Made by a program: the position numbers and the translations under genes. 64,000 nucleotides of DNA from Acidovorax sp. (GTDB lineage: Bacteria; Pseudomonadota; Gammaproteobacteria; Burkholderiales; Burkholderiaceae_C). Shown here piece after piece: positions 19,584 to 28,707 of the stretch. The stretch is from assembly GCF_027492855.1 (NCBI RefSeq), contig NZ_JAPUDY010000072.1:62001-126000 (forward strand), written 5' to 3'. Numbering within the stretch: the first letter of the stretch is position 1; each line of letters begins with the position of its first letter. The notes below the pieces were generated by a model that saw nothing but the letters and a program-made list of their open reading frames with translations, did no database searches and was not told the DNA's origin.

Positions 19584-20036
19584 TCACTCTGCGGTGAACT
19601 GCAGACCCCGTTCCTCGGCCAGCCATTGCAACACCGGGTAGGCGCCAGGCAACACGGGTGCTACCGTCAACGGCATCTGCTGCCAGGCCATCTGCTGGCC
19701 CTCGCGCATCTCGAACTCACCCGTCCAGGCCTCCACCTTGCACCAATGCAAGCGCACCAGGGCATGGGGGTAGTCGTGCTCCGTAACCTTCCAGACGCTG
19801 GCAGCCCCGATGGTCACGCCCAGCTCTTCGATCAGCTCGCGGCGCAGCGCCTCTTCCACCGTCTCGCCCGCCTCCAGCTTGCCGCCCGGAAACTCCCAAT
19901 AGCCCGCATAGGGCTTGCCGGGCGGGCGGGTGGACAGCAGCATCGCGCCATCGCCGCGCAGCAGGATGCCCACGGCCACCTCGGTGTGTTTGCGTGTTGC
20001 TTCAGCCACTGTGGCGCCCTGCATAGTCACGCGCAA
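19584..20036 (-). CDS. mutT: MutT-like Nudix hydrolase (8-oxo-dGTP diphosphatase type)
   Basis: This Nudix hydrolase probably cleans oxidised nucleotides (8-oxo-dGTP) from the pool. The Nudix box is complete ([23 protein letters not shown]), preceded by [14 protein letters not shown], which is typical of MutT. The 150-residue reading frame starts at 20036 and overlaps the DUF815 gene upstream by 35 bases. A start at 20024 (MQGATVAEA) would shorten the overlap and is equally possible. No thiamine phosphate synthase domain is fused. Confidence 0.85.
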   Translation of the reverse strand: MRVTMQGATVAEATRKHTEVAVGILLRGDGAMLLSTRPPGKPYAGYWEFPGGKLEAGETVEEALRRELIEELGVTIGAASVWKVTEHDYPHALVRLHWCKVEAWTGEFEMREGQQMAWQQMPLTVAPVLPGAYPVLQWLAEERGLQFTAE

Positions 20037-20874
20037 ACTGGTAGGCCACGCGGCCGCTGCGCGAGCCGCGCTCCAATGCCCAAACCAAGGCCTCGGGCCG
20101 GGCCGCCGCGATGGCAGCGGCCGACACGCCCAGCGACGACAGCCACTGGGCCGTGATGGTCAGGTACTCGTCCTGGCTGAAGGGGTAGAAGCTCACCCAC
20201 AGGCCAAAGCGCTCCGACAGGGAGATCTTCTCCTCCACCACCTCGCCCGGATGCACTTCGCCGTCGTCGGTGTGGGTATAGGTGAGGTTTTCCTTCATGT
20301 ATTCGGGCAGCAGGTGGCGCCGGTTGCTGGTCGCGTAGATCAGCACATTGGGTGTGGCAGCGGCCACCGAGCCGTCCAGAATGGATTTCAGCGCCTTGTA
20401 GCCGGGCTCGCCGTCTTCAAAGCTCAGGTCATCGCAAAAGACGATGAATTTCTCGGGCCGTGCGGACACCACATCCACGATATCGGGCAAGTCCGTAAGG
20501 TCGGCCTTGTCCACCTCGATCAGGCGCAGGCCCTGCGCCGCGTAGGCGTTCAGGCAGGCCTTGATGAGCGAGGACTTTCCGGTGCCGCGCGCGCCGGTCA
20601 GCAGCACGTTGTTGGCGGGTAAGCCCCGCACAAACTGTTGCGTGTTGCGCTCGATCTTTTCCTTCTGGCCATCGATCTCCTTGAGATCCGCCAGCGCCAT
20701 CGCAGCCACATGGCGCACGGGCTCCAGGGTGCCGTGGCCGCTGCTGCGCTTGCGGTAGCGCCAGGCAATAGAGGCCGGCCAATCCGGCGCGCCCAGAGGC
20801 TGCGGCAATACAGATTCGATGCGGGCGATGAGCTGCTCGGCGCGCTCGATCAGATGTTCAAATTTCTCGTTCAT
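20002..20874 (-). CDS. DUF815 family ATPase
   Basis: This is a 290-residue AAA-type ATPase of the DUF815 family, of no firmly known function. A P-loop [16 protein letters not shown] is seen at about 91-106, with [12 protein letters not shown] as Walker B and [14 protein letters not shown] as sensor region. The N-terminal 70 residues are charged and helical. It is usually found beside a mutT gene in Comamonadaceae and Burkholderiaceae, as here, with overlapping reading frames. A repeat copy lies just upstream of its start. Confidence 0.9.
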   Translation of the reverse strand: MNEKFEHLIERAEQLIARIESVLPQPLGAPDWPASIAWRYRKRSSGHGTLEPVRHVAAMALADLKEIDGQKEKIERNTQQFVRGLPANNVLLTGARGTGKSSLIKACLNAYAAQGLRLIEVDKADLTDLPDIVDVVSARPEKFIVFCDDLSFEDGEPGYKALKSILDGSVAAATPNVLIYATSNRRHLLPEYMKENLTYTHTDDGEVHPGEVVEEKISLSERFGLWVSFYPFSQDEYLTITAQWLSSLGVSAAAIAAARPEALVWALERGSRSGRVAYQFARDYAGRHSG

Positions 20875-20878
20875 TTCG

Positions 20879-20927
20879 GCACCTGGCGCTTATTTATCAA
20901 GCGCCAATAGCTATCAAAATAATAGCA
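20879..20927 (+). repeat. intergenic palindromic repeat, copy 5
   Basis: The core is TGGCGCTTATTTATCAAGCG (20884-20903), followed by CCAATAGCTATCAAAATAATAGC. It lies between the argJ stop region and the DUF815 start, both on the minus strand, so it is in the likely DUF815 leader. Confidence 0.87.
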
Positions 20928-20933
20928 ACCTCA

Positions 20934-22163
20934 TCAAGACCGATAGTCGGCATTGATGGTCACATACTCATGGCTGAAGTCACAGGTCCACACCGTGTCC
21001 ACGGCATTGCCACGGCCCAGCAGCACGCGCACGGTGATCTCGGCCTGCTTCATTACGCGCTGGCCGTCTTCCTCGCGGTAGGCGGGGTTGCGACCGCCCT
21101 GCACGGCCACATGCACGTCGTCCAGGTACAGGTCGATGCCCGTCTGGTCCAGATCGTCGATGCCTGCATAGCCCACAGCTGCCAGAATGCGGCCCAGGTT
21201 CGGGTCGCTGGCAAAAAAAGCCGTCTTGACCAGGGGCGAATGCGCGATGGCATAGGCCACCTTGCGGCACTCCTCGCCCGTTTTGCCGCCTTCCACCCGC
21301 ACGGTGATGAACTTGGTGGCGCCTTCACCATCGCGCACGATGGCCTGGGCCAGCTTCTGCGACACGGCCAGCATCGCCGCCTTGAGGGCCTGGCCCTCGG
21401 CGTTGTCGAGCGAGGTGATGGGCCCATGCGCGGCCTTGTTGGTGGCAACGACCACGAAGGAGTCGTTGGTCGACGTGTCGCCATCGATGGTCACGCGGTT
21501 GAACGAGCCATCGGCCAGCTCGCGCGCCAACTGCTGCATCACGGCGGGCGCCACGCAGGCATCGGTGGCCAGAAAGCCCAGCATGGTCGCCATGTTGGGG
21601 CGAATCATGCCCGCGCCCTTGCTGATGCCGGTGATGGACACCGTGGCGCCGCCGATCTGCACCTGCGCCGAGAAGGCCTTGGGCAGGGTGTCGGTGGTCA
21701 TGATGCCTTCGGCGGCGCGGGCCCAGTGGCCAGGCTGTGCATCGGCAATCGCAGCGGGCAGACCGGCCTCGATGCGGTCATTGGGCAGCGGCTCCATGAT
21801 CACGCCGGTGGAGAACGGCAGGATCTGCTCTGGCGCCACCTGGAGCAGACGTGCCATCGCAACACAGGTGGACCGTGCACGCGCCAGGCCATCAGCGCCC
21901 GTGCCCGCATTAGCGTTGCCCGTGTTGATCACCATCGCGCGAATCGATTCGCCGCTGGCCAAATGTTCGCGACTGATTTGCACCGGCGCCGCACAAAAGC
22001 GGTTCTGGGTGAAAACGCCCGCCACGCTGGCTCCTTCGTCCAGCAGGAACACGGTGAGGTCTTTGCGGTGGGCCTTGCGGACACCGGCTTCGGCAACACC
22101 GATACGGACACCGGCAATCGGCTGCAGATCGGAGGCGTTGGGAGCGGAGAGATTCACGGGCAT
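20934..22163 (-). CDS. argJ: bifunctional ornithine acetyltransferase / N-acetylglutamate synthase
   Basis: ArgJ moves the acetyl group from N-acetylornithine to glutamate in the cyclic arginine pathway. The 409-residue precursor is self-cleaved before the Thr of the ATML motif (context [15 protein letters not shown]), giving two subunits. The nucleophile region and [10 protein letters not shown] are intact. ATG 22163 starts the conserved MPVNLSAP; an upstream in-frame ATG adds 21 non-conserved residues. The gene sits between the DUF815 gene and secA on the same strand. Confidence 0.95.
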   Translation of the reverse strand: MPVNLSAPNASDLQPIAGVRIGVAEAGVRKAHRKDLTVFLLDEGASVAGVFTQNRFCAAPVQISREHLASGESIRAMVINTGNANAGTGADGLARARSTCVAMARLLQVAPEQILPFSTGVIMEPLPNDRIEAGLPAAIADAQPGHWARAAEGIMTTDTLPKAFSAQVQIGGATVSITGISKGAGMIRPNMATMLGFLATDACVAPAVMQQLARELADGSFNRVTIDGDTSTNDSFVVVATNKAAHGPITSLDNAEGQALKAAMLAVSQKLAQAIVRDGEGATKFITVRVEGGKTGEECRKVAYAIAHSPLVKTAFFASDPNLGRILAAVGYAGIDDLDQTGIDLYLDDVHVAVQGGRNPAYREEDGQRVMKQAEITVRVLLGRGNAVDTVWTCDFSHEYVTINADYRS

Positions 22164-22221
22164 GGAGGTCTTTCTCAAAAACTGCGGCCAATTATCCGGA
22201 AAACCGTGGCGCGCCAATGAA

Positions 22222-22243
22222 AACACGGGCCGAAGCCCGTGTT
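22222..22243 (-). terminator. terminator after secA
   Basis: A perfect 9-bp stem AACACGGGC/GCCCGTGTT with a CGAA loop is followed on the minus strand by TTTTCATT. It lies 16 bases after the secA stop and separates secA from argJ. Confidence 0.85.
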
Positions 22244-22258
22244 GTATGCATCAGAAAA

Positions 22259-25012
22259 TCAGGCCAGCTTGCCGTGGCACTGCTTGTATTTTTTGCCGCT
22301 ACCGCAAGGACAAGGGTCGTTGCGCCCCACGCGGATGCCTTCGGGCAGCGCATCGCCCACCGTCTGGGCATCCACCGTGGTCTCCACTTCGCCTGTTTCG
22401 GTGGGCGCGGTGTAGGTAACGTTGGCAATGCTCTCGGCGCGGGTTTCCATGTCCTGCGCAGCCTGGTCGAGTTGGGCCTGCGACTGGACCTGAACGGTCA
22501 TGAGAACCTTGGTGACCTCGTTCTTGACCTGATCGATCAACTGGCGGAACAGCTCGAAGGCTTCACGCTTGTACTCCTGCTTGGGCTGCTTTTGGGCATA
22601 GCCGCGCAGGTGGATGCCCTGGCGCAGGTAGTCCAGCGCAGAGAGGTGGTCACGCCAGTTGGAGTCAAAATTCTGCAACAGCACCACGCGCTCGAACTGC
22701 GTGAAGTTCTCACGGCCCACTTGCTCCACCTTGGCGTCGAAAGACCCATTCGCGGCGTGCAGCACCTTCTCCAGAATCTCGTCGTCAGTGACGCTGCTCG
22801 AGCCCTGCACTTCCTGCTGCAGCGCCAGAGAGACTTGCCACTCTTCGGCCAGCGCCTTTTCCAGCGCGGGCAGGTCCCACTGCTCTTCCAACGACTCGGC
22901 GGGCACGTACTGGCGCACCAGATCGGTCATGCAGTCCTCGCGCATGGCGGCGATCACATCCGACAGATCGGAGGCGTCCAGGATGTCGTTGCGCTGCTGG
23001 TAGATCACCTTGCGCTGGTCATTGGCCACATCGTCGTACTCCAGCAACTGCTTGCGGATGTCGAAGTTGCGGGCTTCCACCTTGCGCTGGGCCGACTCGA
23101 TGGAGCGGGTCACGATGCCGGCTTCGATGGCTTCGCCATCGGGCATCTTCAGACGGTCCATGATGGCCTTGACGCGGTCGCCCGCGAAGATGCGCATCAG
23201 CGAATCGTCCAGGCTCAGGTAGAAGCGCGAGGAGCCGGGGTCACCCTGGCGGCCCGAACGGCCACGCAGTTGGTTGTCGATGCGGCGGGACTCATGGCGC
23301 TCGGTGGCGATGATGCGCAGGCCGCCCAGAGCCTTGATCTTCTCGTGGTCCACCGTCCACTGCTCGCGCAATGCGGCCACCTTGGCGGCGCGATCGGCTT
23401 CGGACAGCGACTCATCGGCCTCGACGGCCGCCACATCCTTCTCGATGTTGCCGCCCAGCACGATGTCGGTACCACGGCCTGCCATGTTGGTGGCGATTGT
23501 GATCATGCCGGCACGGCCGGCCTGGGCCACGATGTCTGCCTCGCGGGCGTGCTGCTTGGCGTTGAGCACCTGGTGCGCCAGGCCTTCCTTGTTCAGGAGT
23601 TGATCGATGATTTCAGAGTTCTCGATCGACGTGGTGCCCACCAGCACGGGCTGGCCGCGTTCGTGGCATTCGCGGATGTCCTTGATGGCCGCTTCGTACT
23701 TCTCGCGCGTGGTCTTGTACACGCGGTCAAGCTGGTCGTCGCGCTTGCTGGGGCGGTTGGGCGGGATGACGGTGGTTTCCAGGCCGTAGATCTCCTGGAA
23801 CTCATAGGCCTCGGTGTCGGCCGTGCCAGTCATGCCAGCGAGCTTGTTGTACAGGCGGAAATAGTTCTGGAAGGTGATCGAAGCCAGCGTCTGGTTCTCG
23901 GCCTGGATGTTCACGCCTTCCTTGGCTTCCACTGCCTGGTGCAGGCCTTCGCTCCAGCGGCGGCCCGACATCAGGCGGCCGGTGAACTCATCCACGATCA
24001 CGATCTCACCGTTTTGCACCACGTAGTGCTGGTCGCGGTGGTACAGATGGTTGGCCCGCAGCGCTGCATACAGGTGGTGCATCAGCGTGATGTTGGCCGG
24101 GTCGTACACCGAGGCGCCTTCGGCGATCAGGCCGTGGCTGGCGAGCACGCGCTCGGCGGTCTCGTGGCCCTGTTCGGTCAGGAACACCTGGTGGCTTTTT
24201 TCGTCCAGGGTGAAGTCGCCGGGCTTGGTCACGCCCTCGCCCGTGCGCGGGTCGGCCTCGCCCTCTTGGCGCACCAGCACGGGCACCACCTTGTTCATGG
24301 CGATGTAGGTGGCCGTGTGGTCTTCGGCCTGGCCGCTGATGATCAGGGGCGTGCGCGCCTCGTCGATCAGGATGGAGTCCACCTCATCCACGATGGCGAA
24401 ATTCAGGCCCTGCTGCACACGGTCGGCAGCCTCATAAACCATGTTGTCGCGCAGGTAGTCGAAACCGTATTCGTTGTTCGTGCCGTAGGTGATGTCGGCG
24501 CGGTAGGCCTCCTGCTTTTGCTCTCGCGGCATGTTGGGCAGGTTAATGCCCACCGTAAGGCCCAGGAAGTTGTACAGGCGCCCCATCCACTGCGCATCGC
24601 GATTGGCGAGGTAATCGTTCACCGTCACCACGTGCACGCCCTTGCCCGACAGGGCATTGAGGTACACCGGCAGCGTGGCTGTAAGGGTCTTGCCCTCGCC
24701 CGTGCGCATTTCGGAAATCTTGCCGTGATGCAGCGCCATGCCGCCCAACATCTGCACATCGAAATGGCGCATCTTCATGATGCGCTTGGAGCCTTCACGC
24801 ACCACGGCAAACGCCTCGGGCAGGATGTCGTCCAGCGATTCGCCCTTGGCTACGCGCTCCTTGAACTCCTGGGTCTTGGCCTTGAGCTGCTCGTCCGACA
24901 GCTTCTCGTAATCGGGCTCCATCGCATTGATGCGGGACACCGTCTTGCGGTACTGCTTGAGAAGCCGGTCATTGCGGCTGCCGAATATTTTGGTGAGGAA
25001 GTTGGTGGCCAT
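22259..25012 (-). CDS. secA: preprotein translocase ATPase SecA
   Basis: SecA drives post-translational protein export through SecYEG. Walker A is MRTGEGKT at 102-109, the DEAD-box-type DEVDSILID follows, and the helicase C-terminal motif region [15 protein letters not shown] and [15 protein letters not shown] are present. The C-terminal zinc tail that binds SecB is [17 protein letters not shown] 25012 gives the conserved [16 protein letters not shown] and 917 residues. An upstream in-frame start adds nine unconserved residues. Confidence 0.98.
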   Translation of the reverse strand: MATNFLTKIFGSRNDRLLKQYRKTVSRINAMEPDYEKLSDEQLKAKTQEFKERVAKGESLDDILPEAFAVVREGSKRIMKMRHFDVQMLGGMALHHGKISEMRTGEGKTLTATLPVYLNALSGKGVHVVTVNDYLANRDAQWMGRLYNFLGLTVGINLPNMPREQKQEAYRADITYGTNNEYGFDYLRDNMVYEAADRVQQGLNFAIVDEVDSILIDEARTPLIISGQAEDHTATYIAMNKVVPVLVRQEGEADPRTGEGVTKPGDFTLDEKSHQVFLTEQGHETAERVLASHGLIAEGASVYDPANITLMHHLYAALRANHLYHRDQHYVVQNGEIVIVDEFTGRLMSGRRWSEGLHQAVEAKEGVNIQAENQTLASITFQNYFRLYNKLAGMTGTADTEAYEFQEIYGLETTVIPPNRPSKRDDQLDRVYKTTREKYEAAIKDIRECHERGQPVLVGTTSIENSEIIDQLLNKEGLAHQVLNAKQHAREADIVAQAGRAGMITIATNMAGRGTDIVLGGNIEKDVAAVEADESLSEADRAAKVAALREQWTVDHEKIKALGGLRIIATERHESRRIDNQLRGRSGRQGDPGSSRFYLSLDDSLMRIFAGDRVKAIMDRLKMPDGEAIEAGIVTRSIESAQRKVEARNFDIRKQLLEYDDVANDQRKVIYQQRNDILDASDLSDVIAAMREDCMTDLVRQYVPAESLEEQWDLPALEKALAEEWQVSLALQQEVQGSSSVTDDEILEKVLHAANGSFDAKVEQVGRENFTQFERVVLLQNFDSNWRDHLSALDYLRQGIHLRGYAQKQPKQEYKREAFELFRQLIDQVKNEVTKVLMTVQVQSQAQLDQAAQDMETRAESIANVTYTAPTETGEVETTVDAQTVGDALPEGIRVGRNDPCPCGSGKKYKQCHGKLA

Positions 25013-25148
25013 GCGAACAGGACCGCTTGCCCGCTGCAATCAGCGCGCCAAGCGACCGAAATCCCTAAGATGAATTGAGTTCAGGTGGGTCCTCTGGCCG
25101 GTTTTGCAAGCACTGCAAACCCAGGCAGAGAATGCCGGACCCGCGATT

Positions 25149-26111
25149 TTACCTGCCCGATGTGGGCGCTGCCCCCCGGGCCGACGCCACCAGCGTATTG
25201 GCGGCCGTGCCACCCGCGCTCAGAAACTTCTGGGGATCCTGAAAAACCCCTTGGACCAGCACCTCGAAGTGCAGATGCGGCCCCGTGGAGCGCCCGGTGG
25301 TGCCGACCTCGGCAATCTTCTGGCCGCGCCGCACGATATCCCCTTGCTTTACCAGGGTACGCGAGGCATGGGCATAGCGGGTGACCAGTTGGTTGCCGTG
25401 GTCCACCTCGATCATGTTGCCGTAGGCCGGGTGGTATTCCTGCGTCACGACCACGCCACCCGCAGCGGCCAGGATGGGCGTGCCCGTGTCAGCCTGAAAA
25501 TCAAGCCCGGTGTGCAGGGCCGACTGCCCGGTGATGGGGTCGATGCGCCAGCCAAAGGACGATCCGGGCGCCTTGCCGGTCACGGGCGCATGCGTGGGAA
25601 CCATCTTCTTGCGGATGTGCTGGTCGAACAGGCGTGATTCCATCACTGTCATCAGGTCCACCCGCTGGTTGGTCAGGCGTTCTAGCTCATCGAGCGTGGC
25701 CTGCAGCTCTTCCATGGACAGGTTGTGGGCACTCACCAGCGCACCGCCGCGCCCCTCGGCCTTTTGAATGTCTCCTGGGGCCATCCCAGCCAGCCCAAGA
25801 ACGCGGTCCCCCAGGGATTCCAGTTGCACCATGCGGGCCTGCATCTCGCCCACGCGGCGCGCCATGGCATCGAGGTTGGCGCGCATGAAACGGTCGCGCT
25901 CGGCAAACTCGTCCTTGACCACCAGTTGCACCATCGGGCCGACGATGGGCCAGCCCTCGCGTGCACCCTTCAAAAACACCCAGTGGTACAAGGTGGCGGC
26001 CACCAGCATGAGGCACAGCGACACCGCCAAACCCGCCAGTACGAGGCGCGTGCCAGACAGATGAATGGCCCGGCTGCGCGCCAACCTGGCGTCCGTGATA
26101 ATCAAATGCAC
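25149..26111 (-). CDS. M23 family metallopeptidase (LytM domain), membrane anchored
   Basis: This is probably a periplasmic peptidoglycan hydrolase or an activator of one. A single N-terminal membrane segment (about residues 22-45) precedes a coiled region (about 70-170). The LytM domain at about 185-300 has the zinc ligands in HTGLDF and HLHFEV, so it looks catalytically competent. The length is 320 residues. It lies between secA and a divergent DciA-like gene, an arrangement common in betaproteobacteria, where lpxC and ftsZ are often near. Confidence 0.9.
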   Translation of the reverse strand: MHLIITDARLARSRAIHLSGTRLVLAGLAVSLCLMLVAATLYHWVFLKGAREGWPIVGPMVQLVVKDEFAERDRFMRANLDAMARRVGEMQARMVQLESLGDRVLGLAGMAPGDIQKAEGRGGALVSAHNLSMEELQATLDELERLTNQRVDLMTVMESRLFDQHIRKKMVPTHAPVTGKAPGSSFGWRIDPITGQSALHTGLDFQADTGTPILAAAGGVVVTQEYHPAYGNMIEVDHGNQLVTRYAHASRTLVKQGDIVRRGQKIAEVGTTGRSTGPHLHFEVLVQGVFQDPQKFLSAGGTAANTLVASARGAAPTSGR

Positions 26112-26143
26112 TACGAATTCCCTGCGCCCGAAGACGCCACACC

Positions 26144-26443
26144 ATGAATCGCCGCCACCACGCCGTCACCGTGCAGCAAGCCAGCGCGGAATCTCCCACG
26201 CTGGCCAGGCTCACGGCACTGACACGCGACTCCAGCGACCGACTCAAGGCGGTTGAGTTGCTGATTCCGGCAGCACTGCGTCCAGCCATCCAGGCAGGCC
26301 CCATCGATGGGGACAGCTGGTGCCTGCTGGTCAAAAGCAATGCTGCAGCGGCAAAAATACGCCAACTGCTGCCTGCGTTGCAGGCGCATCTGCGCAGTCG
26401 GGGGTGGGAGGTTAACGCGATTCGCCTGAAAATTCAAACCTGA
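26144..26443 (+). CDS. DciA/DUF721-like protein
   Basis: This small protein of 99 residues has a KH-like part of the DUF721/DciA type, seen as WCLLVKSNAAAAKIRQLLPALQAHLRSRGWEVNAIRLKIQ. DciA proteins load the replicative helicase in bacteria lacking DnaC. The resemblance here is judged by eye and from position (divergent from the M23 gene next to secA), so the role is tentative. No strong ribosome binding site is visible before ATG 26144. Confidence 0.75.
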   Translation: MNRRHHAVTVQQASAESPTLARLTALTRDSSDRLKAVELLIPAALRPAIQAGPIDGDSWCLLVKSNAAAAKIRQLLPALQAHLRSRGWEVNAIRLKIQT

Positions 26444-26489
26444 CGGTCAACGCCAGGCCAGGGAATGCGAAAAAAGGCAAGAGAAAAGA

Positions 26490-26565
26490 TGGTGCCGGTT
26501 GTCGGAATCGAACTGACGACCTACCGCTTACAAGGCGGGTGCTCTACCAACTGAGCTAAACCGGC
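26490..26565 (-). tRNA. tRNA-Thr (anticodon TGT)
   Basis: The acceptor stem GCCGGTT pairs with AACCGGC. The D-arm AGCTCAGTTGGTAGAGC, the anticodon loop CTTGTAA (anticodon TGT) and the T-arm with TTCGAAT are all present. The CCA end is encoded (26492-26490). The length is 76 nt, between the DciA-like gene and sspB. Confidence 0.97.
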
Positions 26566-26614
26566 GAAGGCAGTATTTTATCCTGTAAATACCGCCTGAA
26601 ATTTGAAAGCGCGG

Positions 26615-27145
26615 CTATTTGATGCGCTTGAGCGAAGGCCGCGCACCGCCCGATGTTGGCGGAGGCCGGGGTGCATCGCCCCCATCGTCCTTGCCACCGT
26701 CTTCACTGCCCACCAGTTGGACCACGCGGTCCTCCGAGGAGGACGCAGTGCCTGCCCCCTCGGGCTCGGCGGACGCAGGGCTTTCGGCCAACTCCAGGGT
26801 CACATCGCCGCCCGCCAGCACATCCACCGGCGGCGGGAACGCCATGCCTTGCCCATTTTCACGGGCGTAGATCGCAATCACCCGGCCCACAGGCACCAGG
26901 ATCTCGCGCGGCTTACCACCAAAGCGGGCCTTGAACTCGATGAAATCATTGCCCAACTGCAACGCGCTGGTGGCGTCGAAGCTGATGTTGAGCACGATCT
27001 CGCCGTCCTTCACATACTCGCGCGGCACCTGCACGGAATCGTCCACACGCACAGCCACATAGGGCGTCAGCCCGTTGTCGGTGCACCACTCGTACAGGGC
27101 ACGAATGAGATAGGGGCGCGTGGATGTCGATTCCTGAACGGTCAT
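26615..27145 (-). CDS. sspB: ClpXP protease specificity-enhancing factor SspB
   Basis: SspB is the adaptor that binds the ssrA tag and delivers tagged proteins to ClpXP. The folded domain spans about residues 5-115 (TRPYLIRALYEWCTDNGLTPYVAV, then LNISFDATSALQLGNDFIEFKARFGG). A long disordered acidic linker follows. The C-terminal ClpX-binding tail is the basic and hydrophobic PSLKRIK. It lies 54 bases downstream of sspA, its standard partner. The length is 176 residues. Confidence 0.95.
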   Translation of the reverse strand: MTVQESTSTRPYLIRALYEWCTDNGLTPYVAVRVDDSVQVPREYVKDGEIVLNISFDATSALQLGNDFIEFKARFGGKPREILVPVGRVIAIYARENGQGMAFPPPVDVLAGGDVTLELAESPASAEPEGAGTASSSEDRVVQLVGSEDGGKDDGGDAPRPPPTSGGARPSLKRIK

Positions 27146-27199
27146 GTAGATCGGTGGCGGCTGCTGCGGTGGATGGAGCGAAAGTTCTGGCAGGCTTGC

Positions 27200-27811
27200 T
27201 TACTTGCGCATGACCTTTTCGGACGGTGTCAGCGCCTCGATGTAGGCAGGGCGCGAGAAGATGCGCTCGGCGTACTTGAGCAACGGGGCGGCGTTCTTGG
27301 ACAGGTCGATGCCGTAGTAGTCCAGGCGCCACAGCAGCGGAGCGATGGCCACGTCGAGCATGGAGAAGTTGTCGCCCAGCATGTACTTGTTCTTGAGGAA
27401 CACAGGGGCCAGTTGCGTGAGGCGGTCGCGGATATGCGAACGGGCCTTTTCCAGCGCCTTTTCGTTGCCCTTGGTGGCGCGCGACTCGAGCGTGTTCACA
27501 TGCACGAACAGCTCTTTCTCGAAGTTCAGCAGGAACAGGCGCACGCGGGCACGGTCCACCGGGTCGCCAGGCATCAGTTGGGGATGGGGGAAGCGCTCGT
27601 CGATGTACTCGTTGATGATGTTCGACTCGTACAGGATCAGGTCACGCTCCACCAGGATAGGTACCTGGCCGTAGGGGTTCATCACGCTGATGTCTTCGGG
27701 CTTGTTGTACAGGTCCACATCGCGGATTTCGAAGTCCATGCCCTTCTCGAACAGGACGAAACGGCAGCGGTGGGAGAAGGGACAGGTCGTACCCGAGTAA
27801 AGCACCATCAT
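27200..27811 (-). CDS. sspA: stringent starvation protein A (GST-fold RNA polymerase-associated protein)
   Basis: SspA binds RNA polymerase and alters transcription under starvation and acid stress. It has the glutathione transferase fold without expected transferase activity: the N-terminal thioredoxin-like half begins MVLYSGTTCPFSHRCRFVLFEKGMDFE and the helical C-terminal half contains DVAIAPLLWRLDYYGI. It has 203 residues. AGGAGCC lies just before the ATG. A hairpin with a U-tract lies immediately upstream in its leader, between petC and sspA. Confidence 0.95.
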   Translation of the reverse strand: MMVLYSGTTCPFSHRCRFVLFEKGMDFEIRDVDLYNKPEDISVMNPYGQVPILVERDLILYESNIINEYIDERFPHPQLMPGDPVDRARVRLFLLNFEKELFVHVNTLESRATKGNEKALEKARSHIRDRLTQLAPVFLKNKYMLGDNFSMLDVAIAPLLWRLDYYGIDLSKNAAPLLKYAERIFSRPAYIEALTPSEKVMRK

Positions 27812-27821
27812 GGTGGGAGGC

Positions 27822-27863
27822 TCCTAAAAATCAAAAGAGTGGGACGCCAAAAGCGCCCACTCT
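27822..27863 (-). terminator. intrinsic terminator or attenuator just upstream of sspA
   Basis: On the minus strand the stem AGAGTGGG/CCCACTCT (outer arms 27863-27856 and 27843-27836) has an extra inner CGC/GCG pair. TTTTGATTTTT follows, and then the sspA ribosome binding site AGGAGCC. The U-tract ends about ten bases before the start codon, so there is no room for a promoter between the hairpin and the gene. Confidence 0.85.
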
Positions 27864-27877
27864 ACAAACAATCCATC

Positions 27878-27902
27878 GGCGCCCCAAGGGGCGCCTTGTC
27901 AA
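27878..27902 (-). promoter_or_regulatory. perfect 18-base palindrome and TTGACA upstream of sspA
   Basis: An inverted repeat GGCGCCCC-AA-GGGGCGCC (27878-27895) lies directly beside a TTGACA read on the minus strand (27902-27897). It may be a petC 3' hairpin or an operator over a promoter for sspA. No good -10 element is seen, so its role is open. Confidence 0.4.
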
Positions 27903-27928
27903 GGATTTGCGGCTCGTGCTGTTTTTTA

Positions 27929-28690
27929 TTACTTCACGTCTTTCCAGAAGGCTGCATTCAACCTCCAGGCGATGACGGTGAAAACACCGAGGAAGATCAG
28001 CACCCACACGCCCACTCGGACGCGGGTGTTCTGGGCAGGTTCGCCCATCCACTGCAGGTAGTTCACCAGATCACCCACGGTCTGGTCGAATTGCAGCGGG
28101 GTCATCGTGCCGGGCTTGATCTGCTCCCAGCCCTTGAACACATGGGTCTTGTGGCCGTGGCTCTCGTGTTCTTCGAACACGGGACGGCGATCGCCCTGCA
28201 GTTCCCACAGTGCATGGGGCATGCCCACGCTCGGGAAAGCCAGGTTGTTCCAGCCGGTGGCCTTGGTGTCGTCACGGTAGAAGGTACGCAGGAAGGTGTA
28301 GAGGTAGTCCGCACCCGTGCCGCCATGGCCCGCACGCGAGCGAGCGATCACGGTCAGGTCGGGCGGGTTGGCGCCGAACCATTCCTTGGCCTGCTTGGGA
28401 TCAATGGACGCCTTCATGGTTTCGCCGACCTTGTCGGTCGTGAACAGCAGGTTGTCCTTGATCTGCTGCTCGGTCAGGCCGATGTCGCGCAGGCGGTTGA
28501 AGCGCATGAACGCTGCAGAGTGGCAGTTCAGGCAGTAGTTGACGAACACCTTGGCGCCGTTTTGCAGCGAAGCCATGTCGGTGGTCTTGTTGGGCGCCTT
28601 GTCCCAGGCAATGGTGTCACCACCGGCAGCGTGGGCCGCACCGGCGGCCAGACCTACGGCGGCGATCAACGTGAGGATGAGTTTCTTCAT
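27929..28690 (-). CDS. petC: cytochrome c1 of the bc1 complex
   Basis: Cytochrome c1 accepts electrons from the Rieske protein and passes them to soluble cytochrome c on the periplasmic side. A signal peptide (MKKLILTLIAAVGLAAGAAHA) is followed by the haem motif C53-x-x-C56-H57. The distal Met ligand is probably in the C-terminal half, and a C-terminal membrane anchor spans about 225-245. It has 253 residues and is third in petA-petB-petC. Confidence 0.97.
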   Translation of the reverse strand: MKKLILTLIAAVGLAAGAAHAAGGDTIAWDKAPNKTTDMASLQNGAKVFVNYCLNCHSAAFMRFNRLRDIGLTEQQIKDNLLFTTDKVGETMKASIDPKQAKEWFGANPPDLTVIARSRAGHGGTGADYLYTFLRTFYRDDTKATGWNNLAFPSVGMPHALWELQGDRRPVFEEHESHGHKTHVFKGWEQIKPGTMTPLQFDQTVGDLVNYLQWMGEPAQNTRVRVGVWVLIFLGVFTVIAWRLNAAFWKDVK

Positions 28691-28707
28691 TGTTGTTGTC
28701 TCCAGGC

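Noticed and set aside
22217-25078. A 953-residue open frame on the plus strand opposite secA
   Set aside because: It is a codon-bias shadow of secA: high-GC genes leave the antisense frame open, and the sequence is Gly/Val/His-rich with no recognisable domain.
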